Assembly: GCF_025725645.1 (NCBI RefSeq)
Contig: NZ_CP107007.1
Span: 3,224,001 to 3,288,000 of the forward strand
Direction of reading: 5' to 3'
Length of the DNA stretch: 64,000 bases
Source of the DNA: Halomonas sp. GD1P12
Lineage (GTDB): Bacteria; Pseudomonadota; Gammaproteobacteria; Pseudomonadales; Halomonadaceae
Part shown: positions 37,584-46,369 of the stretch, piece by piece
How positions within the stretch are numbered: position 1 is the stretch's first letter
Layout: the number at the start of each line of letters is the position of its first letter
Notes under the pieces: generated by a model
The model's database searches: none
The model's input: the letters and a program-made list of their open reading frames with translations, nothing else
What the model was told of the DNA's origin: nothing
Translations under genes and position numbers: made by a program

Positions 37584-37801
37584 GTCGCTCTCCATTTGCC
37601 TCATTGTAGGCCGGAGAACTCTAATGACGCATGTACCGATTTTAGGGGATGGTTACAAGGCAAACCCGCTTTGCCATTTACTTAATGCTCCAATTTTGAA
37701 CTATTTGACGTATCGTCTAGGGCTCATGCCCCACAGATAATTTAAATATAAATTCGGGTAAGATGGCTGCGAAAGTATAAATGCTTCAGCGAGAAGGCTG
37801 A

Positions 37802-37826
37802 AAGCCGCTACTCAGAATAGCGGCTT
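37802..37826 (-). terminator. Hairpin after the alcohol dehydrogenase gene
   Basis: AAGCCGCTA / TAGCGGCTT with a 7-base loop, 19 bp past the stop in the direction of transcription. The T run after it is poor, so termination may be only partial. Confidence 0.6.
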
Positions 37827-37844
37827 GACCTTGTTTGGACAGAG

Positions 37845-38999
37845 TTATTTCGTGGGCACGGTCTTGCCCGTAAGCCCCTCCGGCTGCATGGTCTCGCCGG
37901 GCTGAAAGTGGATCACCGAGCGGATCGACTTGCCTGCGTGCAGCAGATCGAAGGCGGTGTTGATCTGGTCGTGGGTCATGTTGTGGGTGATGTAGGGGTC
38001 GAAGTCGCCGCGCAGCCACTCGTCGACCATGCCGGGGAGCTGGCTGCGGCCCAGCACGCCGCCAAACGCAGAGCCGCGCCAGACGCGCCCGGTCACCAGC
38101 TGGAAAGGCCGTGTGGCGATCTCCTCGCCGGCGCCGGCCACGCCGATCACCGTGCACTCGCCCCAGCCCTTGTGGCAGCACTCGAGCGCGGCGCGCATGA
38201 CGTTGCCGATGCACTCGAACGAGAAGTCGACGCCGCCGTTGGTCATTTCGACGAGCACCTCCTGGATCGGCTGGCTGAAGTCCTTCGGATTGACGCACTC
38301 GGTCACGCCCATGTCGCGGGCCAGGGCGAACTTGTTGGGGTTGGTATCGATACCGATGATACGCCCGGCGCCGACCATCTTCGCGCCCTGGATCACCGCC
38401 ATGTCGACCGCGCCGAGGTCGAATACCGCCACGCTCGCCCCGGGCGTCACTTTCGCGGTGTTGCGCACCGCGCCCATGCCGGTCGGCACGGCGCAGCCCA
38501 TGACGCTCGCCTTGGCCAGCGGCGCCTCCTTGGCGATTTTGGCAACCGCGATCTCCGGCAGCACCGTGTACTCGCTGAAGGTGCTGGTGCCCATGTAGTG
38601 GTGAATCATCTTGCCCTTGTAGGAGAAGCGCGAGGTGCCGTCGGGCATGCCCCCGCGCCCCTTGGCCTCGCGAATGGTCTGGCAGAGATTGGTCTTACCG
38701 GACTGAATGTAGGGGCAGTTGGGATCTTCCGGGGTGTAGAGCGGGATCACGTGATCGCCGGTCTTCACCGACACAACGCCGGGGCCTACCTCCTCGACCA
38801 TGCCCACGCCTTCGTGGCCGAGCACGGCGGGAAAGAGCCCCTCCGGGTCGCGGCCAGAGAGCGTGAACATGTCGGTGTGGCAGAGGCTGGTGGTGACGAT
38901 ACGGACCAGCACCTCGCCCGCTTTCGGCCCCTCCAGGTCGATCTCTTCGATCTCCAGCGGGCGGTTGGGCTCCTAGGCAATGGCGGCGCGCGTTTTCAT
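37845..38999 (-). pseudogene. Class III alcohol dehydrogenase / S-(hydroxymethyl)glutathione dehydrogenase-like gene with amber codon and lost motifs
   Basis: Codons 1-384 from ATG at 38999 read [33 protein letters not shown]. The TAG at 38975-38973 sits where the family has Trp. An in-frame GTG at 38912 could restart without the first 29 residues. The catalytic zinc ligands are kept (C in CHTD, H in GHEG, C in MGCAVPTG), but the structural zinc site has lost two of four Cys (the usual CGECKFC is DPNCPYI). The NAD motif GLGAVG is DLGAVD, two Gly to Asp changes. The usual NVxVMRAAL has lost two residues. A Zur-box-like palindrome lies 30 bp upstream. Formaldehyde or nitrosoglutathione activity is doubtful; it is either decayed or a diverged zinc-sparing paralogue. 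Confidence 0.7.
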
Positions 39000-39028
39000 G
39001 ATATCTCTCCTGCTCGATGCAAAATGAT

Positions 39029-39040
39029 ATGTTATAACAT
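39029..39040. promoter_or_regulatory. Zur-box-like palindrome ATGTTATAACAT (alcohol dehydrogenase/AraC divergent promoter)
   Basis: A perfect 12-bp palindrome, identical to the one between znuC and znuA, in an A+T-rich stretch 30 bp from the dehydrogenase ATG and 113 bp from the AraC-type ATG. It resembles the core of the gammaproteobacterial Zur operator (TGTTATA..TATAACA). Confidence 0.65.
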
Positions 39041-39153
39041 TTATATAATGCGCCATAGCCGGACGACCGGTCGAATCCGGACAGCGTACACCGCCATCGA
39101 GACGTGCAGAGCGCCAAACGAAAAACGCGGAAAAACCACCAGGAGGAGACGCC

Positions 39154-40191
39154 ATGCAGCGCGGTGAAGCAAACAGCGCAGCAGCGACCAGCGACGCGCC
39201 GGACGAGCAGCACGTGCATCTGGTTATCTACCCCGGCTTCAAGCTGATGGAGGCGGCGGGGCCGCTTAGCGTGTTCAGCTACGCCAACCAGCGCCTCGCG
39301 GCGCACGGCGAGGCGTTTCGCTACCGGGTGTCGCTGGTGGCTCCGGTACCGGGGGCCGTCGTGTCGGATACCGGGGTCAGCCTGGACGCCGGCGGCCCGT
39401 TGCCGGATAACGCGCCACTCGAGACGGTGATGATCGCCGGGGCCGTGGAGATCGAGCAGGCGCTTGCGCGCGAAGCGGCGCTGGTGCAGTGGTGCCAGCG
39501 GCGCGGCCAGCACGCCCGGCGCTTTGCCGCGCTGTGCACGGGGTCGTTCTTTCTGGCCCAGGCGGGGCTGCTCGACGGGCGGCGCGCCGCAACCCACTGG
39601 CACTACGCGCCGCTTTTACAGCGGCGCTTCGCCGCGCTCGAGGTGGATGCGGATGCGATCTTCGTGCAGGACGGCCACTTCTGGAGCTGCGCCGGCGTCA
39701 CCGCAGCGATCGACCTGGCGCTGGCCTTCGTCGAACAGGACGCCGGGCGCGACCTGGCACTGGACGTGGCGCGGGACCTGGTGGTGTATCTCAAGCGCCC
39801 GGGCGGGCAGTCGCAGTTCAGCACCGCGCTGACCAGCCAGATGAGCGGATCCCCCGGCATGCGCGAACTCAAGCGCTGGATCGCCGAGCGCCTCGACACC
39901 CCGCTGACGCTTGCGGACATGGCCTCGAAAGCCGGCATGAGCCCGCGCCACTTGAGCCGCACCTTCGTGGCCGAGTTCAACATGACGCCCTTGAACCGGC
40001 TGGAAGAGGCGCGCTGCGAGCGCGCCAAAACGCTGCTGCTGGATACCGACCTGCCCATGAAGAGCATCGCCTGGCGCACCGGGTTCAGCTCGGACGAGCG
40101 GATGCGCAAGGTGTTCGCCAGGCGCTACGCGCTCACGCCCACCGCCTACCGGGCGCGATTCAAGACCACCCGCGCCGAGGTCATGCACTGA
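39154..40191 (+). CDS. GlxA-type AraC family regulator (DJ-1/PfpI-like domain plus AraC HTH)
   Basis: 345 residues. Residues about 15-185 form a DJ-1/PfpI-like (class I amidotransferase) domain (VHLVIYPGFKLMEAAGPLSVF, nucleophile-elbow-like RRFAALCTGSFFLA with Cys, GRRAATHWHYAPLL). The C-terminal ~100 residues are an AraC double HTH (LTLADMASKAGMSPRHLSRTFVAEFNMTP, MKSIAWRTGFSSDERMRKVFARRY). It is of the FtrA/GlxA type. AGGAGGAG precedes the ATG. Divergent from the alcohol dehydrogenase, which it may control; the inducer is unknown. The shared intergenic region also carries a Zur-like box. Confidence 0.88.
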   Translation: MQRGEANSAAATSDAPDEQHVHLVIYPGFKLMEAAGPLSVFSYANQRLAAHGEAFRYRVSLVAPVPGAVVSDTGVSLDAGGPLPDNAPLETVMIAGAVEIEQALAREAALVQWCQRRGQHARRFAALCTGSFFLAQAGLLDGRRAATHWHYAPLLQRRFAALEVDADAIFVQDGHFWSCAGVTAAIDLALAFVEQDAGRDLALDVARDLVVYLKRPGGQSQFSTALTSQMSGSPGMRELKRWIAERLDTPLTLADMASKAGMSPRHLSRTFVAEFNMTPLNRLEEARCERAKTLLLDTDLPMKSIAWRTGFSSDERMRKVFARRYALTPTAYRARFKTTRAEVMH

Positions 40192-40201
40192 GCGCGGCGC
40201 T

Positions 40202-41284
40202 CTAGGCGCTCTCTTTCGATGCGCTAAAGAAGTGATACATCTCGGCCACCGTCTCCGGCGCGATGTGCTGGGTGATGAACACGAACCGCGAGACGCGATC
40301 CGAAACGCACTCGAGAGGAAGCTCCGCAGGCGGGTGGAAGATCTGCTGTACGCCGTGAATCGCCAGCGGCGCGTCGCGGTCACTCAGGTGCACCACCGCC
40401 TTGATGCGCAGCATCTTGTCGCCCATCAGCGACATCAGCATGTCCAGCCAGTTCTCCAGCGTATCCGGGGCAATGCGCTCCTCGACGGTGAAGCAGAAGG
40501 CGCGGATCGAGTCGCTTTGGTGGGCGTGGTGATCGACTAAATGGTGCGCCGTGACAGGGCCGGGGCTTAAGGAAATCGCGGTGCCCGCGTGGGGTGCGGC
40601 GGCGCTGACCGTGTAGCGCCCGGCCTTGAGCCACTGGTCGACCTGATAGCCGCCGTCGGCGTAAAGCCCGGCGCCCACCAGCAGGCTCGCGGAGAGCTTG
40701 CCGTCGATCACTTGCCACTGCTCGGCGGTCGGGTTGAGCCGAGCGAGCCGGTTGGCAAGCCCGGATACCCTCGCCTGCTCGGCGAGATCGGTCTTGGTGA
40801 TCAGGAGCTTGTCCGCCACGCCGACCTGCTGGCGCGACTCCTCATGAGCGTCCAATGTGGCCTCGCCGTTGACCGCATCCACGCAGCACACGACGCTGTC
40901 GAGCTTGAAGCGGTGCGCAAGCCAGGCATCGGTCATCAACAGCTGCAAAAGGGAAGTCGGCAGCGCCAGCCCCGTGGTTTCGATCACCACGCGCGCTGGG
41001 GCGGGCTTGCCCCGCACCTCGAGATCCTCGAGCGCCTCGCGCAGGGTGCGGCTCAAGTCGCCGCGCAGCGTACAGCACAGACAGCCGCTGCTCATCTCGA
41101 TCACGGCCTGCTCGTCGCTTTGGGTGATCAGCTGATGATCGAGGCCAATGTCGCCGAACTCGTTGATCACCACCAGGGTGTTGTCCATGGAGATCTGGCG
41201 CACCCAACGGTTGAGCAGCGTGGTCTTGCCGCTGCCCAGAAAGCCGGTGAGCACGTTGACGGGAATCAAGGGCGGTGTCGTCAT
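40202..41284 (-). CDS. COG0523 GTPase (CobW/ZigA-type putative zinc metallochaperone)
   Basis: A 360-residue G3E-family P-loop GTPase. Walker A GFLGSGKTTLLN is near 15-26, the metal-binding CxCC motif is in SGCLCCTLRGDL, and TKTDLAE is the nucleotide-specificity motif. The C-terminal CobW_C domain starts near residue 255. Members under zinc control (ZigA, ZagA) hand zinc to client proteins when it is scarce. The ATG at 41284 has AGGAG about 9 bases upstream; a GTG 9 bases earlier is too close to that site. It is the last gene of the znuC-znuB-DUF1826 unit, which strongly suggests a zinc role. Confidence 0.88.
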   Translation of the reverse strand: MTTPPLIPVNVLTGFLGSGKTTLLNRWVRQISMDNTLVVINEFGDIGLDHQLITQSDEQAVIEMSSGCLCCTLRGDLSRTLREALEDLEVRGKPAPARVVIETTGLALPTSLLQLLMTDAWLAHRFKLDSVVCCVDAVNGEATLDAHEESRQQVGVADKLLITKTDLAEQARVSGLANRLARLNPTAEQWQVIDGKLSASLLVGAGLYADGGYQVDQWLKAGRYTVSAAAPHAGTAISLSPGPVTAHHLVDHHAHQSDSIRAFCFTVEERIAPDTLENWLDMLMSLMGDKMLRIKAVVHLSDRDAPLAIHGVQQIFHPPAELPLECVSDRVSRFVFITQHIAPETVAEMYHFFSASKESA

Positions 41285-41297
41285 GACGTTCACTCCT

Positions 41298-41951
41298 TCA
41301 GGCCGGGTCGATGGTCACCAAAAGCCGCTTCTCGCCGGGTGTGAGCGCCGGGCTTCGATGGGCGAGCCCGCGCTCTTCGCAGCCTATCCAGCCGCTGCCC
41401 TTGATCAGCGCGATATCGCCGCACTCCAGACACTGAACGGCGTGCGGGTCGGCCGCGACCTCCGGGCGATCAGCGCGGGGCGCGCCCAGCCCCAGACGGT
41501 TGACGGCGTGCTCCGGCAGCCACTCGCTGCCCGGGCCCACGTAGGTCGTGACCAGGCGCACCGCCAGGTTGTCGCAGTGAAAGCGCGGACACATGGCGCT
41601 GTTCAAAAGCCTTAGCCGCACGCCGACCGTGTCGGTCTCGAACAGAAAAGCCACGGCGGAGGCGACGGTCGCGATATCCTCGATCAGCGCCTCGCCGGCT
41701 TCCGGGGCCGGCAGGTGGCGGCGCAGATCCTCGGTGAAGGCCTCGTTGATTTCTCCCAGCCAGCTAAATTGCCAGGTGCGTTCGGTCTGACACTGGGCCC
41801 GGGCGCTCAGCGCTATATCCGCCGGCAGCGCCCGCTCGAGCACGGCGATGTTGATCGCCTCGTCGAAGATGCGCGGCAGCACGCTGATATCGGTGTCCGC
41901 CGCAGCGTGATCGGGCAGGCGTGATTGTGTGGCTTTGCGTTGTAACGTCAT
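41298..41951 (-). CDS. DUF1826 family protein
   Basis: 217 residues from MTLQRKATQ. CPRFHCDNLAVRLVTTYVGPGSEWLPE and CGDIALIKGSGWIG are the hallmarks of DUF1826, whose RFHxD-like motif suggests metal binding. The family is often found beside COG0523 GTPases in zinc-limitation loci; its biochemical role is unknown. GGAG lies 7 bases upstream of the ATG at 41951; an upstream ATG at 41993 would overlap the end of znuB. It sits between znuB and the COG0523 gene on the same strand, so it is probably transcribed from the Zur-controlled znuC promoter. Confidence 0.85.
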   Translation of the reverse strand: MTLQRKATQSRLPDHAAADTDISVLPRIFDEAINIAVLERALPADIALSARAQCQTERTWQFSWLGEINEAFTEDLRRHLPAPEAGEALIEDIATVASAVAFLFETDTVGVRLRLLNSAMCPRFHCDNLAVRLVTTYVGPGSEWLPEHAVNRLGLGAPRADRPEVAADPHAVQCLECGDIALIKGSGWIGCEERGLAHRSPALTPGEKRLLVTIDPA

Positions 41952-41985
41952 GGCGATCTCCGGTGTTTGAGTGTTGGGGCGCGCA

Positions 41986-42801
41986 TCAGGCACTCACCAT
42001 CAGGCGTTGGGCGAGGCGCAGGCCCTGGCTTGTAAGCGTTGCCGCCAGAAACAGCGCGGCGGCCAGCGTCACCATGGTCGGGCCGGTGGGGGTGTCGAGC
42101 GCATAGGCGGTTTTCAGCCCGCCGACCACCGCGGCAAGCGCCACGCCGACAGCGCCGATGGCCATGACCTCCGGCGTGCGGCAGAAGGGCCGCGCCGCCG
42201 CCGCAGGGATGATCAAAAGCGCGGTGATCAGAAGCACCCCCACCACCTTCAGCGCCACGGCCACGACCACGGCAAGCGAAAGGGTCAGAATGAGCTGCTC
42301 TCGGCGCGGGGAGACGCCGCTGACGTAGGCGAGCTCGTCGTTCAGGGTCGCCATTAAAAGCGCCGACCAGCGCCAGCGCAGAAGCGCCATCACCGACAGG
42401 GCCCCGCCACCGATGACCCACAGATCACGCTTGCCCACCGCCAGAATGTCGCCAAAGAGATAAGCGTTTAAATCGATGCGCACCCCGGAGAGAAACGACA
42501 CCGCCACCAGCCCAACCGCCAAGGCCGAGTGGGCGGCCACACCGAGCAGCGTATCCATGGCAACGCCTCGCCCGCTGAGCATCGATACCCCGAAGGCCAT
42601 GACCAGCGCCACCGCCAGCACCCCGGTAAAGATCGACATATCCATGAGCAGCGAAAGCGCTACGCCCAGAATCGCGGCGTGGGCGGTGGCGTCGCCAAAG
42701 TAAGCCATGCGCCGCCAGACGACGAAGCAGCCAAGCGGCGCCGCCGCCAGCGCCACCAGCACGCCGGCAAGGGTAGCGCGCACCATGAAATCATCCAGCA
42801 T
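41986..42801 (-). CDS. znuB: Zinc ABC transporter permease ZnuB
   Basis: A 271-residue integral membrane protein of the ABC-3 family with about 8 hydrophobic segments. FGDATAHAAILGVALSLLM (35-53) and the DTLLGVAAHSALAVGLVAVSFL block are typical of ZnuB. It forms the membrane channel for zinc delivered by ZnuA. Its start overlaps the znuC stop by 11 bp, so the two are coupled. It lies downstream of the Zur-like box at 43578. Confidence 0.93.
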   Translation of the reverse strand: MLDDFMVRATLAGVLVALAAAPLGCFVVWRRMAYFGDATAHAAILGVALSLLMDMSIFTGVLAVALVMAFGVSMLSGRGVAMDTLLGVAAHSALAVGLVAVSFLSGVRIDLNAYLFGDILAVGKRDLWVIGGGALSVMALLRWRWSALLMATLNDELAYVSGVSPRREQLILTLSLAVVVAVALKVVGVLLITALLIIPAAAARPFCRTPEVMAIGAVGVALAAVVGGLKTAYALDTPTGPTMVTLAAALFLAATLTSQGLRLAQRLMVSA

Positions 42802-43558
42802 CGGCGACCTCTCCCGGGTGATGACGGTAAAGCGCTAGCGCCTCATTACCCTCGCTGTTGAGGAGCGTTTCGCCGAACAGCGCCTGGTAATCCGGCGACG
42901 CCGCCACCCGCTCGGGCTTGCCCTGACAGCACAGGGTGCGGTTCAGGCAGACGACGTGGTCGGCGGTGCGCATCACCACGTTCAGGTCGTGGCTGACCAT
43001 CAGCACGGCGCAGCCGTAACGCTGGCGCACCGCCTCGATACGGCGATAGAACTCTGCCGTGCCGCGCTGGTCGAGCCCTTGGGTGGCCTCATCCAGAATC
43101 AGAATGTCCGGCCGGGTCAGAAGCGCCCGCGCCAAGAGCACGCGCTGGAACTGGCCGCCGGACAGATGGCTCATCGTCGCCTGCAGAAGATGCCCGGCGC
43201 CGGCCTCGTCGAGGGCGCGCTCGACCGCCGCCGGGGCCTGGCGGTGCGGCAGGTTGATAAAGCGCTTGACCGTCATCGGCAGCGTCGGGTCGAGATGCAG
43301 GCGCTGGGGCACGTAGCCGATGCGCAGCCCTGCGCCGACTCGCACACTGCCAGTGGCGGGCTTGACCGCGCCGATCAGCGTCTTGACCAGCGTCGACTTG
43401 CCCGACCCGTTGGGGCCGATCAGCGTGAGTATCTGATGGCGATAGAGCGTCAGGTCGATGTTCTCGAGCACGAACTCGCTTCCGAAACGCACGCTCAGGT
43501 GCGAAATGCTTACCAGCACGTCGTCCGGGGTATTGGGAGCTAATTCCATCGGTAGCAT
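42791..43558 (-). CDS. znuC: Zinc ABC transporter ATP-binding protein ZnuC
   Basis: A 255-residue ABC ATPase. Walker A GPNGSGKSTL is near 52-61, signature LSGGQ near 137, Walker B ILILDEATQGLD, and H-loop SHD. Paired with ZnuB, it powers high-affinity zinc import. First gene of the leftward znuCB-DUF1826-COG0523 unit. It is separated by about 120 bp from the divergent znuA, where the Zur-like palindrome lies only 19 bp from its ATG. Confidence 0.94.
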   Translation of the reverse strand: MLPMELAPNTPDDVLVSISHLSVRFGSEFVLENIDLTLYRHQILTLIGPNGSGKSTLVKTLIGAVKPATGSVRVGAGLRIGYVPQRLHLDPTLPMTVKRFINLPHRQAPAAVERALDEAGAGHLLQATMSHLSGGQFQRVLLARALLTRPDILILDEATQGLDQRGTAEFYRRIEAVRQRYGCAVLMVSHDLNVVMRTADHVVCLNRTLCCQGKPERVAASPDYQALFGETLLNSEGNEALALYRHHPGEVADAG

Positions 43559-43577
43559 CGTCTTGTAAAATATTGTT

Positions 43578-43589
43578 ATGTTATAACAT
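43578..43589. promoter_or_regulatory. Zur-box-like palindrome ATGTTATAACAT (znuC/znuA divergent promoter)
   Basis: A perfect 12-bp palindrome in the shared znuA-znuC promoter region, identical to the one at 39029-39040. Its position next to znuC and its match to the Zur core make repression by zinc-bound Zur likely for both directions. Confidence 0.75.
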
Positions 43590-43676
43590 GGCTATCGAGT
43601 CTTGACGACCCTTCCCTGCCGCTGTCGGTAAAAGGCCGTCACCTGACCCACCCTCGATGACTCTCTGGAGCACACC

Positions 43677-44663
43677 ATGCTGTCTACGCGTTTATCCTGG
43701 CCCCTGCTGCTGGCCTTCCCTCTGGCCGCTGCCGCCGACGCTCCCCGCGTTGCGGTAGACATTCCCCCGGTGCAGTCGCTGGTCGCCACCGTGCTGGGCG
43801 AACACGGCGAGCCTGCGCTTTTCATCCGGCCCGGCGCCTCGCCCCACGGCTACTCGCTGCGCCCTTCCGAAGCCCAGGCCCTGAATGATGCCGACCTGGT
43901 CGTCTGGGTAAGCCACGACCTGACGCCCTGGCTCACCGCGCCGATCGAGAACCTGGCAAGTGATGCGCGCCATCTGGAGCTTCTCAAGGCCCCAAACACC
44001 ACCGTGCTCACGTACCGCGACAGCGCCACCTTCGCCCTGGACGATAGCGTCGGCCACGCCCACGATCATTCTCACGATCACGATCATGGGCATGACCGCG
44101 AGCAGGACCAGGGTCACGAACACAGCCACGAGCATAGCCACGAAGGCACCAACCCCCACGCCTGGCTCTCGCCGGACAACGCCCGCCAGTGGCTGGGCGC
44201 CATCGCCGAGCAGCTAAGCGAGCTCGACCCGGGCAACGCTAACGACTACCGCGCCAACGCCGAGCAAGGCCGGCAAGCGCTCGACGCCCTCGAGGCGCGG
44301 CTTGCAGAGCAGCTCATCGATCAGCACGACACCCGCTACGTCGTCTTTCACGACGCCTACCAGTATTTCGAAGAGGCTTTCGACGTACCGGCTGCCGGGG
44401 CGATCTCGCTGGGTGACGCCTCTTCTCCAAGCCCGGCGCGTATCGAGGCGCTCCAGAACCTGGTGCGTGACGAGAACATTCAGTGCGTGTTCAGCGAGCC
44501 GCAGTTCAACGCCCGTCTCGTCGAGAGCGTCTTTGGCGACACCGCGGTCTATACCGGCGTGCTCGACCCGCTGGGCGTAGGCTTGGCGCTGGATGCGTCG
44601 CTCTACCCGGCACTGCTCGAGCAGATCGCCGACGAGATCGAGCGCTGCGGCCAGACAAGCTAG
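43677..44663 (+). CDS. znuA: Zinc ABC transporter substrate-binding protein ZnuA
   Basis: A 328-residue periplasmic zinc-binding protein. The N-terminus LSWPLLLAFPLAAAADA is a signal peptide. The first zinc His lies in GASPHGYSL, and a His/Asp-rich loop spans about residues 120-157 (HDHSHDHDHGHD, GHEHSHEHSHEG), as typical of ZnuA. NPHAWLS provides a further ligand, FHDAYQYFEE the next, and the C-terminal CVFSEPQFN the usual ZnuA segment. Two Cys near the end probably form the family disulfide. Divergent from znuC with the Zur-like box between; no terminator seen. Confidence 0.93.
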   Translation: MLSTRLSWPLLLAFPLAAAADAPRVAVDIPPVQSLVATVLGEHGEPALFIRPGASPHGYSLRPSEAQALNDADLVVWVSHDLTPWLTAPIENLASDARHLELLKAPNTTVLTYRDSATFALDDSVGHAHDHSHDHDHGHDREQDQGHEHSHEHSHEGTNPHAWLSPDNARQWLGAIAEQLSELDPGNANDYRANAEQGRQALDALEARLAEQLIDQHDTRYVVFHDAYQYFEEAFDVPAAGAISLGDASSPSPARIEALQNLVRDENIQCVFSEPQFNARLVESVFGDTAVYTGVLDPLGVGLALDASLYPALLEQIADEIERCGQTS

Positions 44664-44724
44664 CGCGGCACCCGCTCGCTCTGAAAAGCCGCAAGCGGGC
44701 ACCTGCCTACGCCTCGGTGGGAAA

Positions 44725-44752
44725 GTATGATAATTTTCGCAATTCTTCATAC
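44725..44752. promoter_or_regulatory. NikR operator, GTATGA-N16-TCATAC
   Basis: Perfect match in half-sites and spacing to the E. coli NikR operator. It lies 48 bp upstream of the nikA ATG. Nickel-bound NikR would repress nikABCDE here. No nikR gene lies in the window. Confidence 0.88.
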
Positions 44753-44800
44753 TGACTCTGCACACTGTTCGAGCGAATGCTCGAGCGAACCGAGGTGATC

Positions 44801-46369
44801 ATGCGCGCAGCTCTAGGCGCCCTTCTGGCACTCTCTCTGACGCTGGGCCCTGGCGGCCCGGCCGCGGCCGAATCGCGGCTCGACGCTTCCTGGCCGAGCA
44901 ACGTGGGGGCGCTGAACCCGCACCTTTATACGCCCAACCAGATGTTCGCCCAGGCGATGGTGTATGAACCGCTGGTGCGCTACCAGGCCGACGGCATCGT
45001 GGCGCCCTGGCTTGCCAGGCGCTGGGAAATCACCAACGACGGGCGCACCTATACCTTTACGCTGCGCGACGACGTCACCTTCTCCAACGGCGAGCCCTTC
45101 AACGCCGCGGCGGTGGTGGCCAACTTCGACGCGATTCTGGCCCACCGCGAGCGCCACGCCTGGCTTGGGCTGACCGAGCAGATCGAAAGCGTTCGCGCGC
45201 TGGACGAGTTTCGCGTCGAGCTGAACCTGCACGCGCCCTACTACCCGGTACTGCAGGATTTGGCGCTGCCCCGCCCGTTTCGCTTTATCGCCCCGTCGCA
45301 GCTGGTCGACGGCACGTTTACCGCCGGCGTGAGCGCGCCGATTGGCACCGGGGCTTGGCAGCTCATTGAGACGCGTCTGGGCGAGTTCGATCGTTTCGTG
45401 CGAAACGACGCCTACTGGGGCGAAGCGCCGGCCTTTGATGAGGTAAACGTCAGCGTGATCGTCGATCCCAACACCCGGGCGCTGGCGCTTCAAACCGGTC
45501 AGATCGACCTGATTTACGGGCCCAACGGCCTGATCTCGCCGGACACCTTTACCCGTTTCTCCCAGGACGAGCGCTATACGACGGCGCTTTCCGAGCCGAC
45601 GGAAACCCTGATGCTGGCGCTGAACAGCCAGCGCGGCGCCACGGCGGAGCTGGCCGTACGCCAGGCGATCAATCACGCGGTGGACAAGGCCAGCATCGCC
45701 CAAAGCGTTTTCTACGGCACGCAGCAGGTCGCCGACACGCTATTCGCCCCCGGCGTGCCCTACGCCGATGTGGGACTCACCCCCTACGCGTTCGATCCAG
45801 ACCGCGCCGCCGAGCTGCTCGATGAGGCGGGCTGGCGCATGGACCGCGGCGTGCGCATGAAGGAGGGCGAGCCGCTGCAGATCGATTTGGTGTTCGTGGG
45901 CAACGACGCGGTGTCGAAATCTACCGCGGAAATCATCCAGGCAGAGCTTTCCGCGCTGGGCATGATGGTTCGCCTGATCGGCGAGGAGGAGAGCAGTGTC
46001 TACGCCCGCCAGCGCGACGGGCGCTTCGGCATGATCTTCAACCGGACCTGGGGCGCGCCGTTTGATCCCCACGCGTTTATTAGCGCCATGCGCGCGCCCG
46101 CCCACGCCGACTACCAGGCGCAGTTGGGGCTTTCTGACAAACCCGAGATCGACGCGCTGATTGGCGAGATTCTGACCTCGACCGACGAGACGCAGCGCCA
46201 GGCGCTTTACGAGACGCTTTTGACCCGCCTGCACGAAGCCGCCGTCTATCTGCCGCTGACCTACGCCAGCGTGCTCGCCGTGGCCTCCCCTGAGGTCGGC
46301 GAGATCCACTTTGGCGCCATGGCCAGCGAAATTCCGTTTGATCGGTTCACCCCCGAGGCCGGGCGTTGA
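44801..46369 (+). CDS. nikA: Nickel ABC transporter substrate-binding protein NikA
   Basis: A 522-residue periplasmic protein with an N-terminal signal peptide ([16 protein letters not shown]...AAA). [55 protein letters not shown] and [20 protein letters not shown] are nearly the same as in E. coli NikA, which binds a nickel complex with a small chelator. The ATG at 44801 has GAGGTG 6 bases upstream; one 24 bases earlier is possible. First gene of nikABCDE, behind the NikR box; its stop overlaps nikB (TTGATGG). Confidence 0.95.
   Translation: MRAALGALLALSLTLGPGGPAAAESRLDASWPSNVGALNPHLYTPNQMFAQAMVYEPLVRYQADGIVAPWLARRWEITNDGRTYTFTLRDDVTFSNGEPFNAAAVVANFDAILAHRERHAWLGLTEQIESVRALDEFRVELNLHAPYYPVLQDLALPRPFRFIAPSQLVDGTFTAGVSAPIGTGAWQLIETRLGEFDRFVRNDAYWGEAPAFDEVNVSVIVDPNTRALALQTGQIDLIYGPNGLISPDTFTRFSQDERYTTALSEPTETLMLALNSQRGATAELAVRQAINHAVDKASIAQSVFYGTQQVADTLFAPGVPYADVGLTPYAFDPDRAAELLDEAGWRMDRGVRMKEGEPLQIDLVFVGNDAVSKSTAEIIQAELSALGMMVRLIGEEESSVYARQRDGRFGMIFNRTWGAPFDPHAFISAMRAPAHADYQAQLGLSDKPEIDALIGEILTSTDETQRQALYETLLTRLHEAAVYLPLTYASVLAVASPEVGEIHFGAMASEIPFDRFTPEAGR

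Larger units (their letters stand above)
36457..37657 (-). mobile_element. IS3-family (IS407-group-like) insertion sequence, copy 2
   Basis: A 1201-bp element with the same ends and orientation as copy 1. Flanks are ATTC (left) and AGGC (right), so no target duplication is visible, in contrast with copy 1. This suggests that adjacent DNA was lost or exchanged by recombination after insertion. Differences from copy 1 include G for A near 36498 and G for C near 36736. Together with copy 1 it brackets about 23.7 kb of accessory DNA. Confidence 0.93.

Noticed and set aside
36453..37661. Target duplication around IS copy 2
   Set aside because: The 4-base flanks ATTC and AGGC differ, and neither matches the flanks of copy 1.
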